DNA of 64,000 nt from Brachyspira sp949287565 (GTDB lineage: Bacteria; Spirochaetota; Brachyspiria; Brachyspirales; Brachyspiraceae). Positions 34,929-42,970 of the stretch are shown here, in pieces. Each line of letters begins with the position of its first letter. Within the stretch, counting starts at the first letter, position 1. Made by a program: the position numbers and the translations under genes. A model generated the notes under the pieces. That model had not been told where the DNA came from. It worked only from the letters and a program-made list of their open reading frames with translations, and searched no databases. Where the stretch lies: the NCBI RefSeq assembly GCF_036997615.1, contig NZ_JAWLQA010000004.1; one strand, written 5' to 3'.

Positions 34929-36017
34929 TTAGAATATGCCGTATTTCTCTATAAGTTCGTATGTAGCATCTTCATCATTTTTGATTTTATTGTATATGAT
35001 GAGTTCCGGCCTGTATTCGAAATGTATGGTATCATAATTATGCCATTTACCGCCCCATATAAATCCATACTTTTCAAATACTTCTACAACTTCTTTAGGC
35101 GGATGCCATCTTTTATCATAAGGTACAGCATACCAAGCTTTATTATTAACTCTAGTCCAAGCCCAATATATTTGCTTACCATTATTTTTTTTAGGCAAAG
35201 TATCGAAAGCTACACCATAACTATGATAGCTTCTGCTTGCACTCTTTGAGATTATTTTCCAAACATATCCGCTAACTATTTTTAAAGAATCTAGGAAATT
35301 TTCAACTTCCTGATTAGTTTGTGCTATAAGCTTCACTTCTACACTTACATTAGAAAGCTGTTCATATACATAGTCATGAACTCTTACTTTATATCCTAAT
35401 ATACTTTTTGTGCTTATATGCTTTACCATACTCCTTTCGCTTGTTCCATCATAAAGAGTATCTAAGAATTTATTATTGATATATTTTGTATTATTAACTC
35501 TTCTTTTGTAATATTCCTGAAGTTCTTTAGTTCTTTCAGGAGTTTCTTTCTGTACCTCAGGAAGTCCGTCTATTGTATAAGGATAAAAACCGAAAGGTAT
35601 ATAATTATCCTGATTAGTCATATCTTCATCGGTTAAAAGTTTTCCATTAGCCCAGTTAAACCATATTCCATCTAAATAAAACCCTAATTCTCTATTTTTT
35701 ATAGTAGGCGGCGATATTCTATTTGAATATGCTAAATGCAGAGCTATAGTTTCTATTGCCCCTGGTCTTATTATTATATCTTTTCTTATTCTTTTTTTCT
35801 CTTCTTCTAGCTGAATTTGCTTTAAATCAGAATTGGACATTATATCTTTAGTATTATTTATATATATAATTCCTACTGCTGATATAGATGATACAATTAC
35901 TGTCATAAGAGCTATTGTAAATATTTTATATTTAGATCCGGCCTTTATTATAAAACTTATTAGTGCCAGTACTACCAGTATAGTTGTTATTACTAAAACA
36001 TATTGCAAAACAGTCAT
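34929..36017 (-). CDS. M15 family metallopeptidase (VanY/CwlK-like)
   Basis: 362 residues. Two N-terminal hydrophobic helices (about 5-26 and 31-55) anchor it, leaving the rest outside the cytoplasm. The C-terminal catalytic domain has SYHSYGVAFD (about 262-271, first Zn His and Asp) and KYGFIWGGKW...DTIHFEYRPEL (second Zn His), the M15 pattern for cleaving peptide links in peptidoglycan. Cell-wall turnover is therefore the likely role. Probably co-transcribed with the Maf-like gene. No partner wall gene is near. Confidence 0.88.
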   Translation of the reverse strand: MTVLQYVLVITTILVVLALISFIIKAGSKYKIFTIALMTVIVSSISAVGIIYINNTKDIMSNSDLKQIQLEEEKKRIRKDIIIRPGAIETIALHLAYSNRISPPTIKNRELGFYLDGIWFNWANGKLLTDEDMTNQDNYIPFGFYPYTIDGLPEVQKETPERTKELQEYYKRRVNNTKYINNKFLDTLYDGTSERSMVKHISTKSILGYKVRVHDYVYEQLSNVSVEVKLIAQTNQEVENFLDSLKIVSGYVWKIISKSASRSYHSYGVAFDTLPKKNNGKQIYWAWTRVNNKAWYAVPYDKRWHPPKEVVEVFEKYGFIWGGKWHNYDTIHFEYRPELIIYNKIKNDEDATYELIEKYGIF

Positions 36018-36160
36018 ATTATTCTATTATTACTCTTAAAAAATTATTGTTTACATAATATTAACATGTATTAATATTAAATTCAAATTTATTATCGTTA
36101 AAAAAATCATATTTAATAGGAAGATTTATCAAAAAGATTTATTTGTAAAGGGGAAAAAAT

Positions 36161-36233
36161 TGGGCGATGACGGGCTCGAACCGCCGACCTAGTGCTTGTA
36201 AGGCACCCGCTCTCCCAGCTGAGCTAATCGCCC
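36161..36233 (-). tRNA. tRNA-Val (anticodon TAC)
   Basis: Reads on the minus strand GGGCGATTAGCTCAGCTGGG ... GGTTCGAGCC ... ATCGCCC plus discriminator A, 73 nt. Acceptor, D, anticodon and T stems all pair (GGGCGAT/ATCGCCC, GGTGC/GCACT with one mispair, GGCGG/CCGTC with wobble). Anticodon loop CTTACAA gives TAC. The 3' CCA is not encoded. A T run follows (36150s) as terminator. Confidence 0.95.
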
Positions 36234-36254
36234 TTTCTTTTGAAATGTGTATTT

Positions 36255-36284
36255 ATAATAGCATATCGTCAAAAAAAAGTCAAG
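36255..36284 (-). promoter_or_regulatory. Promoter of tRNA-Val
   Basis: Minus strand TTGACT (36279-36284), 18-nt spacer, TATTAT (36255-36260), about 15-20 nt before the tRNA 5' end. Confidence 0.6.
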
Positions 36285-36425
36285 TGTTTATATCGTTAAA
36301 GTGTACTAAATTTTATATTTTTACTATTTATATATAAAACTTTATCAAATATATATTGCTAAAATAATAAAAAATGTTATTATACTACAATGTAAATATT
36401 ATAAAATAAGTAGAATTTTTTTAAA

Positions 36426-37724
36426 ATGAATGTAGAATTTTTGCTGTCAGCGACATTTGATAATAGAAGGGTTATTCCTAACCAAGACAGATTATTTAAA
36501 GCGATAGTTTCTTCTTTAAACGAAGTTAATATTAATCCGCTTGTAATGATTTCTGAGTTTTCTATAATAGAGGATGGAACTACTCTTATATATTCTTTTC
36601 ATCCTTCTGCTGACCCTATATATTTTGAGTTTAAAACAGATACTTTATTTATAACTATAACTACTGGTTCTTTTGGGGCCGGATATCATAGGTTTATAGT
36701 AGGTGTTTTGGATAGAATAGCTAGAAGGCTTGATATAGAGTTTAGAGAAGATGCCGTACACAAAGATCCTAGCGGTTATTTTAGAAGCAGGAATTTTGAA
36801 GCTTTAAAAAAGTTTTTTGTTAATTCTTTGGCTGATTATGCTAAAATGCTTATAACTCATCATGATAATGGATTCAGTAATTTTATGATATCTATGCCTT
36901 ATAATTATCCTGTAATAGAAAAAGAGTATTTTGCTTTATCTTCTTTAGGATATTGGGGCAAAAATTGGTTTACTGACTTTATAGATGCTAGTGAAGAGGA
37001 TAGATTAACTTTAGCAGCGGATTTCTTTATATGGGATATTGAAGAGATGAATGCTAAATTTTGGTTTAAAAGCTTTATTAGTATGATTTGGCTCTATTTC
37101 CCATTCAGAGAGGCCATTGATAATAAAGAAAAGACTATGTATAAAAAAATTATGTATGCTTTTCAGGAATCATATAAAAAAGATGCTTCATTAAAATATC
37201 CTTGGGATATACTTATTGATATTGCTCATTATTTAGACGATGAAAATTTGGCTAAATTTATAGAAAGCAAAAAAACTGCTCATCATCAGCAGGATACTCT
37301 TCAAATAGGCTTTAGACTTGAAAAAGCCCGTTATTCTATAGCAGCAGGATTTACTATTATTCTGCCTATGCGTATGAATGTATTTAGAAATGATAAATCT
37401 TTAATAGAATTCAAAGATATTAATGTATATATAGCCATGCAGGTTTACTCTTTTGCCAATGAAGAGATTGATGTAATAATGGAATATGTATTAAAGCAAA
37501 TAGATATTGCCGGAGAAGATAAAGGTGAAAAACTTGATGTAAAATCTCAAAGCGGCAAGATAGAAAGTATAGTATATGAAAAAGAATTAGAAGATAATGA
37601 TCATATTATTACAGTAGCTTGTGCAGCTAAAAAGCTGGCATTACTTGCTTGGTTTACTTATTCTGATGCTGAATATAGAGATATGTGTATAGAAGCCATA
37701 AAATCCATAGATGTGGAAAATTAA
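36426..37724 (+). CDS. Hypothetical protein, no recognised domain
   Basis: 432 residues, no signal peptide and no clear membrane helix, so cytoplasmic. The composition is rich in aromatic residues (GSFGAGYHRFIVGVLDRI, SSLGYWGKNWFTDFID, FWFKSFISMIWLYF). I do not recognise the family. flgN follows about 100 bp downstream on the same strand, which hints at a link to motility, but co-transcription is unproven. Confidence 0.7.
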   Translation: MNVEFLLSATFDNRRVIPNQDRLFKAIVSSLNEVNINPLVMISEFSIIEDGTTLIYSFHPSADPIYFEFKTDTLFITITTGSFGAGYHRFIVGVLDRIARRLDIEFREDAVHKDPSGYFRSRNFEALKKFFVNSLADYAKMLITHHDNGFSNFMISMPYNYPVIEKEYFALSSLGYWGKNWFTDFIDASEEDRLTLAADFFIWDIEEMNAKFWFKSFISMIWLYFPFREAIDNKEKTMYKKIMYAFQESYKKDASLKYPWDILIDIAHYLDDENLAKFIESKKTAHHQQDTLQIGFRLEKARYSIAAGFTIILPMRMNVFRNDKSLIEFKDINVYIAMQVYSFANEEIDVIMEYVLKQIDIAGEDKGEKLDVKSQSGKIESIVYEKELEDNDHIITVACAAKKLALLAWFTYSDAEYRDMCIEAIKSIDVEN

Positions 37725-37827
37725 CATAATATTTTTAAAAAATATGTTAAGTAATCATAATAACTGCCGATAAATTATACATAGCTGATTAATAATTTTA
37801 ATCGGCTTTAACTTAAAGGTGGTATTT

Positions 37828-38337
37828 ATGTTTAACTTATACGAAGAACTTACAAAAATAGAGATTCTTTTATCCAAAGAAATAGAAGTTTACAAAATAA
37901 TATTGGAAGATGAAGAAAAAAAAGTTAATTCTATAATCAATACAAGATTACAGGATATACATTTATACTGTGATCATCAAAATGAAAAAATGACTGAAGC
38001 TAATGAGCTTAGAAAAATGAGAGAAAATGTTATTGATTTAATAGTTTTAAATAAATTTCCTCATTTATCAGAAACAGCAACATTATCTGATATTATTAGA
38101 AGAATACCATTGAATAAAACAGCTAGAATATCAGCATTACGTCTTGAATTAGTTACTTTAATGGCTAGATTAAAACATCTAAATAAATTAGCTCCTAAAC
38201 TTTTCGATGAAGCTTTAGATTTATTTGCAAATATGAAAGAAGTTTTAAATGAAAGTAAAAAAGTAGGCTATAACAACAAAGGTAAAGAACATGTTGTTAA
38301 TAGGAAATTATCAGTATTAGTAAATAAGCAAGTTTAA
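37828..38337 (+). CDS. flgN: FlgN-like flagellar export chaperone
   Basis: 169 residues from the ATG at 37828, with AAAGGTGG upstream. A GTG three codons earlier lies inside that ribosome site and is rejected. All-helical, charged coiled-coil protein (LYEELTKIEILLSKEIEVYK, RKMRENVIDLIVLNKF, ALRLELVTLMARLKHLNK) of FlgN length and pattern. FlgN escorts hook-filament junction proteins FlgK and FlgL to the export apparatus. FlgN sequences are poorly conserved, so the call rests on helix pattern and length. A terminator follows at 38361. Confidence 0.7.
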   Translation: MFNLYEELTKIEILLSKEIEVYKIILEDEEKKVNSIINTRLQDIHLYCDHQNEKMTEANELRKMRENVIDLIVLNKFPHLSETATLSDIIRRIPLNKTARISALRLELVTLMARLKHLNKLAPKLFDEALDLFANMKEVLNESKKVGYNNKGKEHVVNRKLSVLVNKQV

Positions 38338-38360
38338 TATAGAATATTTATATCTTAATT

Positions 38361-38398
38361 AAACGTATGGCATAGTTTTATGTTATACGTTTTTTTTA
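38361..38398 (+). terminator. Rho-independent terminator after flgN
   Basis: AAACGTAT (38361-38368), inner CATA/TATG, ATACGTT (38385-38391), then a T run. Confidence 0.85.
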
Positions 38399-38435
38399 TA
38401 TATTTTATTTTTTAAAAAATATCAAAATAAAAATA

Positions 38436-38463
38436 TTGCAAAATTATAAAAACGATATATAGT
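38436..38463 (+). promoter_or_regulatory. Promoter candidate of argF
   Basis: TTGCAA (38436-38441), 16-nt spacer, TATAGT (38458-38463), about 43 nt before the ATG. Confidence 0.45.
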
Positions 38464-38506
38464 ATTACTCAAAAAAATAATATTAAAATTTAAACGGGAA
38501 AAAATT

Positions 38507-39448
38507 ATGAAAAAAGTTAATTTATCAGGAAGACATTTTATTAATTTGGAAGATTTTACAAGCGAAGAATTATCAGCATTGATTGATTATACATTCGAGC
38601 TAAAATCAAAGGTAAGAAATAGAGAAGAAATAGATATAATGAAAAATAGAACTATGGTGATGTATTTTTCAAAGCCTAGTTTAAGGACTCGTTTAAGTTT
38701 TGAAATAGGAATGAAGAAATTAGGCGGAGATGCTTTCGTACTAAAACAAGATGAGATTATATTAGGACAGAGAGAAAGTATTGAAGATAGTTCTAATGTT
38801 ATTTCTAGATACTGCGATTTGATTATGATTAGAACTTTTGCTCATAGCGATGTTGAAGATTTTGCTAAATATTCAAAAGTACCTGTTATAAATGCTTTGA
38901 CAGATCTTTCCCATCCTTGTCAGATTATGGCAGATTTATTTACTATGAAAGAGCATTTCGGTAAATTAAAAGGTTTAACATTAACATATATAGGCGATGG
39001 TAATAATGTATGCAACAGTCTTTTAACAGGCTGTACATCTTTAGGAGTTAATATCAAAGTAGGAGTTCCTAAAGGCTATGAACCTGATGCAAAAACTATA
39101 GAAGTAGCTAAGAACATAGCAAAAAATACAGGATGTACTGTTGATATTGTTAATGATGTAAAAGAGGCAGTAAGCGGAGCCGATGTGGTTTATACAGATG
39201 TATGGGCTTCTATGGGACAAGAGAAAGAGAAAGAAGAAAGACTTAATGTATTTAAGGGCTTTACTCTTACTAAAGAGTTATTTGATCTTGCTAATAAAGG
39301 AGCTATAGCACTTCACTGTTTGCCTGCACATAAAGGCGAGGAGATAAGCGAAGAGGTATTCAATATGAATTCTCAATATATTTATGAAGAGGCAGAAAAC
39401 AGAATGCATGCTCAAATGGCTATAATGAGCAGTATAGTAAAAGAATAA
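38507..39448 (+). CDS. argF: Ornithine carbamoyltransferase
   Basis: 313 residues, normal length. Forms citrulline from ornithine and carbamoyl phosphate in the cytoplasm. Seen: carbamoyl-phosphate loop KPSLRTRLSFE, HPCQIMADLF, the ornithine loop DVWASMGQE and HCLPAHKGEE. The SMG loop marks ornithine rather than aspartate specificity. An anabolic role is supported by argG and argH just downstream, which complete arginine synthesis from citrulline; a catabolic enzyme would usually sit with arcA or arcC. A repeat unit separates it from argG. Confidence 0.95.
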   Translation: MKKVNLSGRHFINLEDFTSEELSALIDYTFELKSKVRNREEIDIMKNRTMVMYFSKPSLRTRLSFEIGMKKLGGDAFVLKQDEIILGQRESIEDSSNVISRYCDLIMIRTFAHSDVEDFAKYSKVPVINALTDLSHPCQIMADLFTMKEHFGKLKGLTLTYIGDGNNVCNSLLTGCTSLGVNIKVGVPKGYEPDAKTIEVAKNIAKNTGCTVDIVNDVKEAVSGADVVYTDVWASMGQEKEKEERLNVFKGFTLTKELFDLANKGAIALHCLPAHKGEEISEEVFNMNSQYIYEEAENRMHAQMAIMSSIVKE

Positions 39449-39825
39449 TATTTATATTAAATTAATTTTAAATCTTTGTGATTCGTGGAGTCGTATATAC
39501 TGAAAATTTTTAAGTTTATAAAAAAGATTAATTTTCTAAGACTATAATATTTGCAGGGCTTTGCCCCGCACCCCACTTCTTTTGTTGCCACAAAGAAGCA
39601 AAAAGGCTATATTATAGAAGTCCATTTTTTGTGTATATAAATTGAATAATTTATCTTGCATATAAGATATATTTAGTATACTTTTATATTATTTTATACT
39701 TGCACTTTTTGGTTCTTTGACGAAGTCCGCTTGTGGCGTGTGGCGGGAAAAAGAACGATAAAAAATTAATAAACTTAAGATTTTTAATATAAATAAAAAA
39801 TATCTTATATAATAAGGGATTTATC
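39449..39825. other. Spacer between argF and argG, filled by a MITE-like unit
   Basis: 377 bp. The unit at 39493-39791 fills most of it. No gene. Confidence 0.65.
39493..39791. repeat. MITE-like composite repeat unit (copy 3, with terminal inverted repeats)
   Basis: Left end GTATATACTG then AAAATTTTTAAGTTTAT (39493-39519); right end AATAAACTTAAGATTTTTAA (39768-39787), its imperfect reverse complement. Inside, hairpin CTTCTTTtG/CAAAGAAG (39576-39598) and hairpin GTTCTTT/AAAGAAC (39712-39756) lie in opposite orientations, so the whole unit is roughly palindromic. Also GC blocks GGGCTTTGCCCCGCACCCC (about 39557-39575) and GACGAAGTCCGC. No transposase. Confidence 0.7.
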
Positions 39826-41046
39826 ATGAAAAAAAAATTAGTATTAGCCTATTCAGGCGGTTTGGACACTACAGTTATTATACCATGGCTTAAAGAGAAT
39901 TATGATTATGATGTAATCGCTGTATGTGTTGATGTTGGTCAGGGTACAGAAACTGACGGTTTAGAGGAAAGAGCTTTAAAAACTGGTGCTGTAAAATACA
40001 GATTAGTTAAATGCGAAGATGAGTTTGTTACAGACTATATTTATCCTATAGTTAAAGCTGAAGCTACTTATGAAGATAAATATTTGCTTGGTACTTCTGC
40101 AGCAAGACCTTTAATAGCAAAAAAACTTGTTGAGGTTGCTTTAGAAGAAGGTGCTACTGCTATAGCTCATGGTGCTACAGGAAAAGGTAATGACCAAGTA
40201 AGATTTGAATTAACTGTTAAAGCATTAGCTCCTAACTTTGAAATAATTGCTCCTTGGAGAGAATGGAATATATCTTCAAGAGAAGAAGAAATCAAATACT
40301 TGGAAGAAAGAAACATAGAAGTTCCTATGAAAAAAGATGATTCTTATTCAAGAGATAAGAACCTTTGGCATTTATCACATGAGGGATTAGAGCTTGAAGA
40401 TCCTGCTAATATGCCTAATTATGAAAGACTTCTTAAATTATCAAACACTATAGAGAATGCTCCTAATGAAGGACAATTCGTAGAATTAGAGTTTGAAAAA
40501 GGCATACCAACTAAAGTAGACGGAAAAACTTTCTCCCCTTCTGATTTAGTTAAATACTTAAATGAGATAGGCGGAAAGCATGCTGTTGGTATAGTTGATT
40601 TATTAGAAAACAGAGTAGTAGGAATCAAATGCAGAGGCGTATATGAAACTCCTGGCGGTACTATTCTTTATGCTGCTCATAGAGAAATTGAACATTTATG
40701 CTTAGACAGAGAAACATTATATTTCAAACATGTAGTTTCTCATAAATTAACTGACTTAGTATATAGCGGAAGATGGTTTACTCCTTTAAGAGAGGCTTTA
40801 TGTGCATTCATTGACAGCACTCAGCAAACTGTAACAGGAAAAGTAAAATTAAAATTATACAAAGGTAATATTATACCTGCTGGTGTTACTTCTCCTTATT
40901 CACTTTATAATCAGAGTTTGGCTAGCTTTACTACAGGCGAATTATATGATCACCATGATGCCCAGGGATTCATTACTCTTTACGGACTTCCTTTGAAAGT
41001 TAATGCTTTAATGAAAGAGCAAGCTAAAAAAATGGGGTTAAAATAA
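39826..41046 (+). CDS. argG: Argininosuccinate synthase
   Basis: 406 residues. Joins citrulline and aspartate with ATP to give argininosuccinate. Seen: P-loop-like AYSGGLDTTVIIPWL at the N terminus, HGATGKGNDQVRFE, and APWREWN; the multimerisation C terminus is complete. AAGGGA precedes the ATG. argH starts 6 bp downstream, so the two are co-transcribed. The MITE-like unit lies just upstream and may carry or displace the promoter. Cytoplasmic. Confidence 0.97.
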   Translation: MKKKLVLAYSGGLDTTVIIPWLKENYDYDVIAVCVDVGQGTETDGLEERALKTGAVKYRLVKCEDEFVTDYIYPIVKAEATYEDKYLLGTSAARPLIAKKLVEVALEEGATAIAHGATGKGNDQVRFELTVKALAPNFEIIAPWREWNISSREEEIKYLEERNIEVPMKKDDSYSRDKNLWHLSHEGLELEDPANMPNYERLLKLSNTIENAPNEGQFVELEFEKGIPTKVDGKTFSPSDLVKYLNEIGGKHAVGIVDLLENRVVGIKCRGVYETPGGTILYAAHREIEHLCLDRETLYFKHVVSHKLTDLVYSGRWFTPLREALCAFIDSTQQTVTGKVKLKLYKGNIIPAGVTSPYSLYNQSLASFTTGELYDHHDAQGFITLYGLPLKVNALMKEQAKKMGLK

Positions 41047-41052
41047 TTAATT

Positions 41053-42441
41053 ATGAAAGAAAAATTATGGGGGGGACGCTTTTCTAAAGAGCTTAATAAG
41101 GAAGCTAATGATTTTAATTCCTCATTATCTTTCGATTGTAAGATGTACAAAGAGGATATATTAGGAAGCATAGCACATGCAAAAATGCTTGGAGAATGCT
41201 CAATAATTCCTCTTGAAGAAAGCGTAACTATAATAAATGGTCTAAAACAGATTTTAGATGATATTGAAAATAATAAACTTCAATTCGATTTTGAATTAGA
41301 GGATATTCATACTCAAGTTGAAAGATGGCTTATTGATAGAGTAGGTGAAGTTGGAAAAAAAGTTCATACTGGAAGAAGCAGAAATGATCAGGTAGCACTT
41401 GATTTGAGAATGCATTTAAAAAACAAAGTAGAGAATATAAAATCTTTAATATTAGATTTAATTTCTACATTGATAAGCATTCAGAAAGAGCATACAAAAA
41501 CCTATATGAGCGGATATACACATCTTCAAAGGGCACAGGTTATAACATTTGCACATTATTTAGGTGCTTATGTTGAGATGTTCAAAAGAGATTTTGACAG
41601 ATTGACTGATGCCTACAAAAGAATAGATGTTATGCCTTTAGGTGCTGGGGCTTTGGCTTGTTCTACTTACAAGATAGACAACAAAAAAACTGCTGAAACT
41701 CTCAATTTCAAAAATGTTATGCTTAACTCATTGGATGCTGTATCTGATAGGGATTTTGTCATTGAGGTGGAATCTGCTTTATCTATAATAATGATGCATT
41801 TAAGCCGTTTTTCTGAGGAGCTAATATTATATTCTACTTCCGAATTTAAATTCGTAGAATTTGATGATGAGTTTACAACAGGTTCAAGTTTAATGCCTCA
41901 AAAGAAGAATCCGGATATACTTGAGCTTATTCGCGGAAAAACTGGAAGGGTTTACGGAAATTTATTTTCAATATTAACAGTGATGAAGTCTTTGCCTTTA
42001 GCATACAATAAAGATATGCAGGAAGACAAAGAGGGTATATTTGATTCTTTAGAGAATGTTAAGAATTGTTTATCAATACTTCCTAATGTATTAAAAACAA
42101 TGAAAGTCAATAAAGATAATATGCTTAATTCTGTTAATGAAGGATTTTTGAATGCTACTGAAGTTGCTGATTATCTTGTAAGAAAGGGTATGCCTTTCAG
42201 AGATGCACATGCCGTTTCAGGACGTCTTGTAGTATACTCAATAAACAATAACAAAAATCTTTCTACTCTTTCAATAGAAGAATATAAAAAAGAGTCAGAT
42301 CTTTTTGAAGATGATATTTATGCTTGTATAACTCCGGAGGCTCAGGTTTCCAACAAGACAATGATTGGAAGTCCTAGCGAGAGTGCTGTTTTAGAAGTGA
42401 TAAAGATAAACGAAGACTGGCTTAAATCAAACGGAAAGTAA
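41053..42441 (+). CDS. argH: Argininosuccinate lyase
   Basis: 462 residues. Splits argininosuccinate into arginine and fumarate, the last step of arginine synthesis. Seen: LWGGRFSKELN, DIHTQVE, TGRSRNDQVALD, YTHLQRAQ and the family signature GSSLMPQKKNPD with the catalytic Ser loop. Start ATG six bases after argG; a hairpin terminator follows at 42474, closing the argGH operon. Confidence 0.97.
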   Translation: MKEKLWGGRFSKELNKEANDFNSSLSFDCKMYKEDILGSIAHAKMLGECSIIPLEESVTIINGLKQILDDIENNKLQFDFELEDIHTQVERWLIDRVGEVGKKVHTGRSRNDQVALDLRMHLKNKVENIKSLILDLISTLISIQKEHTKTYMSGYTHLQRAQVITFAHYLGAYVEMFKRDFDRLTDAYKRIDVMPLGAGALACSTYKIDNKKTAETLNFKNVMLNSLDAVSDRDFVIEVESALSIIMMHLSRFSEELILYSTSEFKFVEFDDEFTTGSSLMPQKKNPDILELIRGKTGRVYGNLFSILTVMKSLPLAYNKDMQEDKEGIFDSLENVKNCLSILPNVLKTMKVNKDNMLNSVNEGFLNATEVADYLVRKGMPFRDAHAVSGRLVVYSINNNKNLSTLSIEEYKKESDLFEDDIYACITPEAQVSNKTMIGSPSESAVLEVIKINEDWLKSNGK

Positions 42442-42473
42442 ATTTATTATTTTTAAGTAAATAAAAAATATAA

Positions 42474-42512
42474 AACAAGAATGCTGTTAATAAATGGTGT
42501 TCTTGTTTTTTT
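42474..42512 (+). terminator. Rho-independent terminator of argGH
   Basis: AACAAGAA (42474-42481) pairs with TTCTTGTT (42500-42507), followed by T residues. Confidence 0.8.
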
Positions 42513-42537
42513 ATTGCATTTTTACCAAATTATTTTT

Positions 42538-42748
42538 AACGCACGCTGAGCGAAACTAAAAATATAAGTTTAATTATCAATTCAATTTAAACCATATATA
42601 AAAATGCATTTAGCGTGCGGTATATGCATTATAAATATAAATAAATCTTGGGCGGGTGTGCTTTTTCTAATTTAACTTTTAATATAAATAAAATTTTTAA
42701 TTGAAATTAATACTATAAAATTGAAAGGGCGGGGCTTCAAAATAAAAC
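42538..42748. repeat. Palindromic GC-island element, centre and right half (copy H)
   Basis: AACGCACGC (42538-42546), GCGTGCGGT (about 42613-42621), TCTTGGGCGGGTG (about 42646-42658), GAAAGGGCGGGGCTT (about 42723-42737). The left outer islands are absent. Confidence 0.8.
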
Positions 42749-42789
42749 AAAAAAGTAAAATTATTATTAGATAAATTAAAAAATTATAT

Positions 42790-42820
42790 CAACTTTTTTT
42801 GCCAAAAAAGTTGCAAAAAG
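42790..42820 (-). repeat. Compensatory hairpin repeat, reverse orientation
   Basis: CAACTTTTTT (42790-42799), loop TGCC, AAAAAAGTTG (42804-42813), then CAAAAAG. This is the hairpin family read on the other strand; the GC loop is reduced. Confidence 0.75.
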
Positions 42821-42970
42821 ACAAATGTTATATTGAAATGTTATACGATAATTAATCTTTAGTATTATATTAAAAAATTGATATAAAATCTATTTGTTAT
42901 ATTTAGTATTAAAATTGAAAAATATATAAAATAATATAGAATCATAAAAAAACATTAAGGAAACATAATA

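Larger units (their letters stand above)
36018..36425. other. Spacer holding tRNA-Val
   Basis: Apart from the tRNA (36161-36233) and its promoter, no feature is seen. A T-rich run follows the tRNA on its strand. Confidence 0.6.
42442..42970. other. Spacer with terminator, palindromic element and hairpin
   Basis: 529 bp: terminator (42474-42512), GC-island element copy H (42538-42748) and a hairpin repeat (42790-42820). No gene. Confidence 0.65.
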
